A stretch of DNA of 64,000 nucleotides from CAITWF01 sp038231575 (lineage in GTDB: Bacteria > Verrucomicrobiota > Verrucomicrobiia > Opitutales > Opitutaceae): assembly GCA_038231575.1 (NCBI GenBank), contig JBBRLB010000009.1, positions 1 through 64,000 on the forward strand. Reading direction: 5' to 3'. How positions within the stretch are numbered: position 1 is the stretch's first letter; each line of letters begins with the position of its first letter. The notes beneath the pieces are model-generated. The model was not told where the DNA came from. It searched no databases and worked only from the letters and a program-made list of their open reading frames with translations. Below, one piece after another: positions 18,412 through 25,256 of this stretch. The position numbers and the translations under genes were made by a program.

Positions 18412-19476
18412 TTAGAGCGTGCGGGTGGATTCGACCGCGGCACCCGAGCCGCCGACCGGTGCCTCGAGCGGGGTGCCACCCGCCGCGCGAATCGCGGCCG
18501 CGACACGCGCGGCCGTGCGATCGGTCACGAGTGCAATCATCGCGCCACCGCCACCGGCGCCTGTGAGCTTGGCCCCGAACGCGCCGGCGGCGCGGGCGGC
18601 GACGCAAAGCGCATCGAGTTGCGGATGCGAGGCGCCAATGGCGGAGAGCAGCGCATGGTTTTCATCCATGAGCGCACCGAGTTCGGGCCAGCGACCGGCG
18701 CTGAGATGGTCGCGTGCCGCGGTGGCCAGCGCCCCCATCTGCACAAAATGCGAGGCGCGCGCCGGGTCGGCGGCGAGCCAATCGCGCACGCGGGCATTTA
18801 CGCTGCCGGTCGATCCTTTCTTGATGCCCGTGTCGCCAACCACGAGGCGCAAGCCCGGCGCGGTGGCGAGTGGCACACCGGGCGAACCCGCCCGAAACTC
18901 AATCACACCACCGAGGAGCGAAGCCTGGGTGTCGAGGGCTGACGCGGTGCCACCGTGGGCAATGCGGTCACCGGCGTAAGCCCATTCGGCGAGCAGCAGC
19001 CCGTCTCTCGCGATGCCATCCATGTCGGCGAGCATACATGATACGGCCGTGGCGAGCGCGGCGTGGACGGCTCCACCGGAGCCGAGCCCGCCGCCAATCG
19101 GTAGCTCGCTCGCAAAAGTAACGTTTAGGCCGGGCAACGTCGACTCGGCGATCGCCACGCGACCAAGCACGTAAGCGGACGACGCAAAAAAATCCGCACG
19201 CAAGGCGGTCGCCACGACGGGAAAGTCCTGCGCGGCCAACGCGGCATCCAGCGCCGCGGCGTGCGCGCGCAGTTCGGCCAGCGTGAAGATGGATTCACGG
19301 CCGGCTCCGCGAAGGACCACCTGGCGATCGTGGCGCGATTCCAGCGTGCACGTCGCGCGCCGTCCGAAAGCGGTCGCGAGTGCGAGCTGTCCGCGGTTGA
19401 CCGCGTGCTCGCCAAACAGGATGACCTTGCCGGGGGCGGAGGTGGTGACGATGCAGGTTGGCACGGCCAAGGTCAT
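18412..19476 (-). CDS. GHMP family kinase, similar to mevalonate kinase
   Basis: The 354-residue protein opens with APGKVILFGEHAV. The ATP loop is PIGGGLGSGGAV, where most relatives have GLGSSA. KLTGAGGGGAMIAL follows near the C-terminus. The N-terminal motif is the one typical of mevalonate kinases, but no other mevalonate-pathway gene is present. The gene is the first of an operon of sugar-metabolising enzymes. A sugar or polyol kinase role is therefore more likely than isoprenoid synthesis. A DeoR-type operator candidate lies 86 bases upstream at 19562-19575. Confidence 0.8.
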   Translation of the reverse strand: MTLAVPTCIVTTSAPGKVILFGEHAVNRGQLALATAFGRRATCTLESRHDRQVVLRGAGRESIFTLAELRAHAAALDAALAAQDFPVVATALRADFFASSAYVLGRVAIAESTLPGLNVTFASELPIGGGLGSGGAVHAALATAVSCMLADMDGIARDGLLLAEWAYAGDRIAHGGTASALDTQASLLGGVIEFRAGSPGVPLATAPGLRLVVGDTGIKKGSTGSVNARVRDWLAADPARASHFVQMGALATAARDHLSAGRWPELGALMDENHALLSAIGASHPQLDALCVAARAAGAFGAKLTGAGGGGAMIALVTDRTAARVAAAIRAAGGTPLEAPVGGSGAAVESTRTL

Positions 19477-19561
19477 GGGAAGTTGTCGAAAAAAAGCAAA
19501 AGCATGGAGCGGCTGGCGTGAGACACGGTGCAGGTCGGCGTATCACTTTCAAGAAGTAATC

Positions 19562-19575
19562 GTAAGAAAACGAAA
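19562..19575 (-). promoter_or_regulatory. Candidate DeoR-type operator, 11-gene operon
   Basis: On the minus strand this reads TTTCGTTTTCTTAC, one of four sites fitting TTTYGTTTTCTTWC in the window. It stands 86 bases before the GHMP kinase start, in the 197-base gap behind the permease gene. The only DeoR family gene in the window is at 38698. Confidence 0.6.
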
Positions 19576-19626
19576 GAAGTGGTTAGAAAGAGCAATACCG
19601 CCCCAGAGAGCGACGCCGTTACCGGT

Positions 19627-19644
19627 GGGCCGTCCGGCCGGCCC
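19627..19644 (-). terminator. GC-rich stem-loop behind the permease gene
   Basis: GGGCCG pairs with CGGCCC around a 6-base loop, 29 bases past the permease stop. No T-run follows directly, so it is a weak terminator candidate or an mRNA-stabilising hairpin. Confidence 0.25.
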
Positions 19645-19673
19645 GGAGGCCTGGGGCACCAGCAAACCGGCGG

Positions 19674-20555
19674 CTATTCCTTGATGCCGCCCAGCGTGAT
19701 GCCTTTGACGAAGTAGCGCTGCACGAAGGGATACACGGCAAGGATGGGTAGCACCGTGACCACAGTCACTGCCGCCTTGAGCGCGTCAGGGGTGTAAAGC
19801 TGCTCGTTGAAGTTGGGCGTGCCGAACTGCATGTCCTTCACCGAATTTTCGATCACGATGCGTTGGAGGAAAATTTGCACCACCTGCTTTTCGTTCGACG
19901 TGATGAAGATCATGGCGTCGAACCACGCGTTCCAGTGGATAACGGCCGTCCAGAGCGCGATGGTGGCGAGCGCGGGTTTCGACAGCGGAAGAAAAATCCG
20001 AAAGAGAATCGCGAAGTCGCTCGCGCCATCCATCTTCGCCGCCTCCTCGTAGCTGGGCGGGATTTGTTGGAAGAAATTTTTCAGGATGATGATGTTGAAG
20101 GCCGTGAGCATGAGCGGGAGCACGAGCACGAGGCGGTGGTCGATCAAGCCGAGATTTTTCAACAGGAGATATTTCGGCACGAGGCCGCCGCTGAAGAGCA
20201 TCGTGAAGAGAATGTAGAACACGATCTGGCGGCGCCACGGGAGGTTGGGCCGGGAGAGCGGATAGGCGGCGAGGGAGGTCATGAGCAGCGTGGCGGCCAC
20301 GCCCAGCACAGTGCGAATCAGGGAATTTCCGAAGCCTAACAAGAACCACGGGTCGTGAAAAATCATGTCGTAGCTGCCGAGCGAGAAATGCCAGGGGAGC
20401 ACGAGCAGGCCGCCGTGCGCGACATCGGCCGCGGTGCTGAACGACAGCAACACGACATAGACGAAGGGATAGAGCGCGAGCAGGCCGATCACCGAGAGGA
20501 TCGTGACGTTGAGCCAGTCGAAGGCGCGTTCGGCGCGGGAGCGTTGGAAGGGCAT
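19674..20555 (-). CDS. Carbohydrate ABC transporter permease (LplC/YtcP type, CUT1)
   Basis: The 293-residue inner-membrane protein has about six membrane segments. Its EAA loop for ATPase contact is PSYEEAAKMDGASDFAILFRIFLP, and it ends in the LplC-type signature GITLGGIKE. The real start is ATG 20555 (MPFQRSRAERAFDW); a TTG further out lies inside the heptamer repeat and is unlikely. It pairs with the permease at 20707-21633. LplB/LplC-type permeases commonly import oligosaccharides of pectic origin. The ATPase is not in this operon; the candidate is at 45801-46919. Confidence 0.92.
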   Translation of the reverse strand: MPFQRSRAERAFDWLNVTILSVIGLLALYPFVYVVLLSFSTAADVAHGGLLVLPWHFSLGSYDMIFHDPWFLLGFGNSLIRTVLGVAATLLMTSLAAYPLSRPNLPWRRQIVFYILFTMLFSGGLVPKYLLLKNLGLIDHRLVLVLPLMLTAFNIIILKNFFQQIPPSYEEAAKMDGASDFAILFRIFLPLSKPALATIALWTAVIHWNAWFDAMIFITSNEKQVVQIFLQRIVIENSVKDMQFGTPNFNEQLYTPDALKAAVTVVTVLPILAVYPFVQRYFVKGITLGGIKE

Positions 20556-20572
20556 GGCAGCGGGGGGTGAGG

Positions 20573-20603
20573 AACGCTCAACGCTCAACGTTCAACGCTG
20601 AAC
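20573..20603 (+). repeat. Heptamer array AACGCTC, about 4.4 copies
   Basis: Successive 7-base units read AACGCTC, AACGCTC, AACGTTC, AACGCTG, AAC. The array lies between the two permease genes and is mirrored by the array at 20672-20706. Confidence 0.85.
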
Positions 20604-20671
20604 TTTTAAGTTCGGAAAAGCACGGCGGGCTCGAACGGATGGAGACTGGGAAAACTGTCTTTCGGTTCATT

Positions 20672-20706
20672 AAGCGTTGAGCGTTGAGAGTTGAATGTTG
20701 AGCGTT
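20672..20706 (-). repeat. Inverted heptamer array, 5 copies
   Basis: On the minus strand the units read AACGCTC, AACATTC, AACTCTC, AACGCTC, AACGCTT. This is the same heptamer as at 20573-20603 in the opposite orientation. It starts directly after the stop codon of the upstream permease gene. Together the arrays could form a long imperfect hairpin around a 68-base spacer. Confidence 0.85.
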
Positions 20707-21633
20707 TCAAAAGATCCCCTGTTCGCCGCCGGTGGCGCGGCGGGCAATGTGGTTGGCGGAGAGGAGCAGGCCGAAGCCGATGACCGACTTGATCAGGTCG
20801 GTCGCGGTGGAGAGACCGAACTCGAGTTGCACGAGCAGGCGCAGCGAGTAGGTGTCCACGATGTCGCTCACGCCATAGACGACGGGATTGTAGAGGTTGT
20901 AGATCTGATCGAAGCCGGCGTTCATGATGTGGCCGAGGTTGAGGATGAGGAGCACGACAATCGTCGGCGCGAGCGACGGGAGTGTGATGTGACGCACTTG
21001 GTGCCAGCGGTTCGCGCCGTCCACGGTGGCGGCCTCGTAGAGTTCGGGTGAGATGCCGGCGAGCGCCGCCAGGTAAATTACGGCACCATAGCCGACCGAG
21101 TGCCACACCCCGGTGGCAATCACGAGAAACAGGAACCAAAAATCATTGCTCAGAAAACTGACGGGCGAGCCGCTCGCGTGGGCAATCGCCTGATTGATCG
21201 GGCCTGTGGTGGAAAACATCAGCAGGAAAATGCCGCCGAGAATCACCCACGAGAGCAGATACGGAATGTAGGTCACGGTCTGCACGAGCTTCTTAAACCA
21301 GAGCACGCGCAGCTCGTTCAGCATGAGCGCGAGAATGATCGGCGCGAAGAAACCGAAGAGGAGGCGCAACGCGGAAATGACGAAGGTGTTGCGGAGCGCG
21401 GCACGAAATTGCGGGTTGGCGAACAGCTCGCGGAAGTTGTCGAGCCCCACCCACGCGCTGCCGAAGATGCCCTCGACGCTGATGAATTTCTTAAACGCGA
21501 GGATCAGCCCAACCATCGGCGCATAATGGAAGACCGCGAAGTAGATCAACGCCGGCGCGAGCAGCAGAAACAGTCCGCCGTGGCGCTGCCAGAGAGTGCG
21601 GAACGAAAGCGCGGGAGCAACGGGAGCGATCAT
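20707..21633 (-). CDS. Carbohydrate ABC transporter permease (LplB/YteP type, CUT1)
   Basis: The 308-residue inner-membrane protein has about six membrane segments and the EAA loop SPELYEAATVDGANRWHQVRHITLP. Features of the LplB/YteP group are clear (AFKKFI, WVGLDNF, NTFVISALRL). The ATG at 21633 (MIAPVAPALSFRT) shares ATGA with the stop of the binding-protein gene, which fixes the start. It is separated from its partner permease by a 151-base gap holding the inverted heptamer arrays, which may tune the relative expression of the two permeases. Confidence 0.92.
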   Translation of the reverse strand: MIAPVAPALSFRTLWQRHGGLFLLLAPALIYFAVFHYAPMVGLILAFKKFISVEGIFGSAWVGLDNFRELFANPQFRAALRNTFVISALRLLFGFFAPIILALMLNELRVLWFKKLVQTVTYIPYLLSWVILGGIFLLMFSTTGPINQAIAHASGSPVSFLSNDFWFLFLVIATGVWHSVGYGAVIYLAALAGISPELYEAATVDGANRWHQVRHITLPSLAPTIVVLLILNLGHIMNAGFDQIYNLYNPVVYGVSDIVDTYSLRLLVQLEFGLSTATDLIKSVIGFGLLLSANHIARRATGGEQGIF

Positions 21634-23375
21634 GGTGAGGCGGAGGGCGGCGCTTTTTCCGCGGCGGCCAGCAACGCGGCGACGCGCGCGCGGATGATTT
21701 GTTTTTGGGCGTAGAGTTCGTTCGCCTCGCGCGTGAGCACGTCGCCGCCCTGCCGGCGCCACTGCGCGACGAAGGCGTCGAACGCTTCGAGCGGGCGTTT
21801 GCCGATGATGATTTCGGTAAAAGCCACCGCCTGCATCTGCACGAGGTCGTTGAGATACTTGCCGGCGGAAGGCACCGTCTCACTCATCAGCAGCGCATCC
21901 TGAATGCCCCACTCCGGCCGCAGATATTTCTCGCGGTAGGCCTTGGCCCGCGCGGTCGTGAACCGCTCGCCCAACTCCTGCGGCGCACTGAACGGGATGA
22001 AGTAACCGAAACTGGAGTTGATATTGGTGAGAATACCTTCGCCGAGCAGCTCACGCGGCGCGTAAGGCTTGGCGTCGTAAGGTGGAATTTTCCGAATGCC
22101 GTAATCCGGATCCCACTGCCAGTGCAGACCGCGCTGGCCGACGTGCAACTCGAGCATGAGGTTGTCGTCGCGACAGACTTCGTTGAAAATCGTGAGCACC
22201 CGGACGAGTTTTTCCGGCGCCCGCGCGAGCTGCGGGCCGAACATTACCACGCCCCCGACGCTGCCGCCCCACGTATGCACGCCACGCTCGCCACGCGGGC
22301 CCGTGGGCAGCCAGCCGGGCGCGATTTTCGTGCCGGGGTGCACGGCGGCAATGAGCGTCGCGATGGAGTTCGGCAGCCGCTCGTCGAAGGCACCGTCGCC
22401 CGAGAGATTGAAACCCATGATGTAGCCGACGCGGCCGGTGACGAGCTGCGTGCGCACCTCGAGGTTGCCGAGCGGCAGCGTCATGTAGTCGGGATGGATA
22501 AGCCCGCCGGCATACCAGCGGCGCAACAAAGTGATCGCCTCGCGCGCCTCGGGCAACGTGCCGCCCCACGCGACGCGGCCGTCGCGCACCAGCCACGCGT
22601 TTTGTTGGATGCCGAACGCGCCGAAAATTTCCTCGAAGCTGCGATCGAGCGATCCGGCGGAGGAGCCAGGCTTCCACGGGCAATAACCGTAGGTGTCGCG
22701 CTGACCGTTGGCGTCGGGATCCTGGTCGCGGAAGCGCCGGAGCGCGTCTTCCATCTCGACGAGCGTCTCGGGAATTTTTTTTATGCCCACGCGTTCGAGC
22801 CACGTCTGGTTCCAGACGCCGGGAAACGGATAGACGGCGTTGGCCGTGGTAAACATCGGCACGCCGAAATTTTTTCCGCGCCACTGGCTCAGCAGCCACG
22901 CATCGGGCGCGTGGCGCATGAGCGTGCGCACGTAGTCGGGCGCGTGGCGCACGAGCGTTGCATAGGGCACCTCAAGCGCAAAACCTTGCTGCGCCGCGTT
23001 GGCGGCCTCGCGGGCATCGCGCATCCAGAACAGATCGGGAATGTCGCCGCCGATGAGTTTGAAGCGCAGCAACCGGTCGTAGGAAAACGTGGGGATGAAA
23101 TTGACGTCGAGCGCGACGTTGAACCGCGCCTCCAGCCGGCGCTGTTTCCACGAGCCCGGTTGCGCCCCCTCGGCGTAAGGCGAGCCCTGCCATTTGATCT
23201 GGAGGTGTTGCGCGGGATCGTCGCGCACCGCGGCAAAGGTGGCGGTGAGTTCGTCCGTCGTGTGCGGCACGTGGACACGCCGGCAGCCACTCGGTGCGAG
23301 CAGCATGAGCAATCCGGCCAGCGCGGCGAGCGTGGGACGGGCGGGGTATTTTTTTGGGGGGTGCTCGGGCAGCAC
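21630..23375 (-). CDS. Extracellular solute-binding lipoprotein (LplA-like)
   Basis: The 581-residue protein has a lipoprotein signal peptide (about 1-31) ending in LLAPSGC, so it should be lipid-anchored. Large SBP-type blocks follow: IKWQGSPYAEG, GGDIPDLFWMRDAREAANAAQQG, WLLSQWRGKNFGVP, YPFPGVWNQTWLERVGI and DPDANGQRDTYG. It is a paralogue of the preceding gene product over its whole length. The GTG at 23375 is the best start, 3 bases behind that gene's stop. It should deliver an oligosaccharide to the two permeases encoded downstream. Confidence 0.88.
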   Translation of the reverse strand: MLPEHPPKKYPARPTLAALAGLLMLLAPSGCRRVHVPHTTDELTATFAAVRDDPAQHLQIKWQGSPYAEGAQPGSWKQRRLEARFNVALDVNFIPTFSYDRLLRFKLIGGDIPDLFWMRDAREAANAAQQGFALEVPYATLVRHAPDYVRTLMRHAPDAWLLSQWRGKNFGVPMFTTANAVYPFPGVWNQTWLERVGIKKIPETLVEMEDALRRFRDQDPDANGQRDTYGYCPWKPGSSAGSLDRSFEEIFGAFGIQQNAWLVRDGRVAWGGTLPEAREAITLLRRWYAGGLIHPDYMTLPLGNLEVRTQLVTGRVGYIMGFNLSGDGAFDERLPNSIATLIAAVHPGTKIAPGWLPTGPRGERGVHTWGGSVGGVVMFGPQLARAPEKLVRVLTIFNEVCRDDNLMLELHVGQRGLHWQWDPDYGIRKIPPYDAKPYAPRELLGEGILTNINSSFGYFIPFSAPQELGERFTTARAKAYREKYLRPEWGIQDALLMSETVPSAGKYLNDLVQMQAVAFTEIIIGKRPLEAFDAFVAQWRRQGGDVLTREANELYAQKQIIRARVAALLAAAEKAPPSASP

Positions 23376-23378
23376 GAC

Positions 23379-25010
23379 TCAGGGAGGGGCTTGCGCTGCG
23401 AGCGTGGTGACGCGCGCGAGCAGCGCCTGTTTCGTGACAAACATCTCATTGGCTTCGCGGGTGAGCACGTCGCCACCGCGAAGAAGCCACTCCGCGACGA
23501 AGGCGTCAAACGCTTCGAGCGGGCGTTTGCCGATGATGATTTCGTTGAAAACGGTTTCCTGGATCCGCCGCAGGTCGGGAAACAATTTTCCCGCCGACGG
23601 CACGACTTCGGCCTGCACCAGCGCGTCAGTCCGGCCCCACTCGATGCGTTGAAAGGTGTCGAGATGCGCGCGCACGGCTGGCGTGAGGAAGCGCGCGACG
23701 ACCGATTCGTCGGCGGAGAACGGCACGAAATAGGCGAAGTTGGTGCCGATATCGAGCATCTGCTCGCCCAGCAGTTCGCGCCCGCTGACGGCCTTGTCAT
23801 CATAAGGCGGGAGTTTTCTGAAGCCGCGGCGCTCGTCCCAGTCCCAGTGCAGGCCGCGCCGGCCGATGCGCAACTCGATCGCGAGGTCTTGGTCGCGGGC
23901 GAGGGCGTCGAACATTTGCAACACGCGCACGACCGCCTCGGGCCGGCGGCGGAGGCGCGCGTTGAACATTGTGATGCCACCCAGTGTGCCCGGCCACGCG
24001 AGCCCACCGCGCTGACCCCCGGGACCGATCGGAAATTTTCCCGGCGTGAGTTCCTCGTCGGGATGCACGCCCTTGTGCAGGTGAACAAACGAGACGGGAT
24101 AGTCGGGATTGAAATTGTAGTGATCGCCCATCCGCCAAAATGCGACGTAGCCGACCTGACCGTTGAAGAGATATTTTCTCACTTCGTTGTTGCCCGGCGG
24201 TAGCGCCTGAAAGTCCGGCAGGATCAGTCCGTCGGCATACCAGCGGCGCAGCAGTGCGAGGGCGCGGCGCGATTCGGGCAACGTGGCACCCCACGCCATG
24301 TGCCCGTCGCGCAGCGTCCACTGCGTCGGGATGACGCCGAACGCCGCGAAGATTTCCTCGAAGTAACGGTGGCACATGCCGTAGGTGTCGCGCCGGCCGT
24401 TACCGTCGGGGTCGCGTTCGCGAAAACGGCGCAACGCCTCCTCCATTTCATCGAGCGTCTCGGGCACGTGATCGATGCCAACGCGAGTGAGCCACGTCTT
24501 GTTCCACACGCCCGGCGACGGGTAGCGCGAGTAAGTGAGGTTAAAATTCGGGAGGCCGAAATTTTTACCCTGCCAATACGACAACAACCAGGCTTCGGCG
24601 GCGTGTTTGTTGATCTGCCGCATGAGCATCGGCGCGTGGAGCGCGATCGTCTCCCATGGCAGCTCGAGCGCGAAGCCTTGCTCGGCGGCCTTCTTTGCTT
24701 CCTTCACGTCGCGCACCCAGAAAACATCCGGCCCCTCTCCTCCCATCAGCGAAAACATGAGCTGCTTGTCGTAGCTAAAGGCTGGAAAAAATCCGCAGTG
24801 CAGCCGCAACCCAAAACGCTCCTCGACCTGCCGCTGAATCCACGAGCCGTCGCGCCCACCTTCCATATAGAAGGAGCCCTGCCACGAGAGTGCGAGCGGT
24901 TCGGCCGCAAACCCCGACGGCAGGGCGGCGAGGCTCGCCACGATCACCGCTGCCCCGAAGCAACCCCGCAGCGATCGAACACAGCGGGCGTCGTGGTTGA
25001 GGCAAGGCAC
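23379..25010 (-). CDS. Extracellular solute-binding protein (LplA-like), no lipobox
   Basis: This 543-residue protein is first in the importer operon. It has an ordinary Sec signal (ending LPSGFA) and no cysteine for lipidation, unlike its downstream paralogue. It shares LSWQGSFYMEGG, GGEGPDVFWVRDVKEA, WLLSYWQGKNFGLP, SPGVWNKTWLTRVGI and DPDGNGRRDTYG with it. The GTG at 25010 gives a sensible signal peptide; the frame is open to 25109. A DeoR-type operator lies 11 bases upstream of the start. A free periplasmic and an anchored binding protein for one permease pair is unusual. Confidence 0.86.
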   Translation of the reverse strand: MPCLNHDARCVRSLRGCFGAAVIVASLAALPSGFAAEPLALSWQGSFYMEGGRDGSWIQRQVEERFGLRLHCGFFPAFSYDKQLMFSLMGGEGPDVFWVRDVKEAKKAAEQGFALELPWETIALHAPMLMRQINKHAAEAWLLSYWQGKNFGLPNFNLTYSRYPSPGVWNKTWLTRVGIDHVPETLDEMEEALRRFRERDPDGNGRRDTYGMCHRYFEEIFAAFGVIPTQWTLRDGHMAWGATLPESRRALALLRRWYADGLILPDFQALPPGNNEVRKYLFNGQVGYVAFWRMGDHYNFNPDYPVSFVHLHKGVHPDEELTPGKFPIGPGGQRGGLAWPGTLGGITMFNARLRRRPEAVVRVLQMFDALARDQDLAIELRIGRRGLHWDWDERRGFRKLPPYDDKAVSGRELLGEQMLDIGTNFAYFVPFSADESVVARFLTPAVRAHLDTFQRIEWGRTDALVQAEVVPSAGKLFPDLRRIQETVFNEIIIGKRPLEAFDAFVAEWLLRGGDVLTREANEMFVTKQALLARVTTLAAQAPP

Positions 25011-25020
25011 GCGTCGAAAA

Positions 25021-25034
25021 GAAAGAAAACAAAA
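25021..25034 (-). promoter_or_regulatory. Candidate DeoR-type operator, importer operon
   Basis: The minus strand reads TTTTGTTTTCTTTC, followed by TTTTCG. It lies just upstream of the GTG start of the first binding-protein gene, a position suited to repression. Confidence 0.6.
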
Positions 25035-25168
25035 CACATAACAAGTAAAATGAGTCGAGCCATTCATTCGGCCGGCACCTCGCCGCGTGACCCACAAGGC
25101 GCAACGCATCCAATTTTACCTCGTGCAGATGACCAATGTTCGGGCCGCCGCGAAGTTTTGTTGTTGCT

Positions 25169-25182
25169 TTTTGTTTTCTTAC
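25169..25182 (+). promoter_or_regulatory. Candidate DeoR-type operator, receptor operon
   Basis: TTTTGTTTTCTTAC on the plus strand, followed by TTTTTC, lies 75 bases before the receptor ATG in the 246-base divergent gap. A partial copy (CTTTCGTTTTTG on the minus strand) overlaps the receptor start region near 25245-25256. Confidence 0.6.
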
Positions 25183-25256
25183 TTTTTCTATCGCTTTCGA
25201 AGTTGCTGCGCACCCCAACCAGCGGGCGACCAAACCTCCCAACAAAAACGAAAGCG

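Noticed and set aside
15135..18566. Very long open frame (1143 codons) on the plus strand
   Set aside because: It runs antisense to six well-supported minus-strand enzyme genes. Its composition (Arg, Ala, Gly, Glu rich, no motif) is that of a shadow frame in GC-rich DNA.
18412..19476. Housekeeping mevalonate pathway gene
   Set aside because: No other isoprenoid gene is adjacent, the ATP loop deviates, and the gene heads a sugar operon with a sugar-type operator.
20555..20588. Upstream TTG start for the LplC-type permease
   Set aside because: It would place the first 11 codons inside the heptamer array; ATG 20555 begins directly before the first membrane segment.
20573..20706. CRISPR-like array
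   Set aside because: Units are 7 bases with no spacers of constant length and no cas genes nearby; it is a short inverted heptamer repeat.
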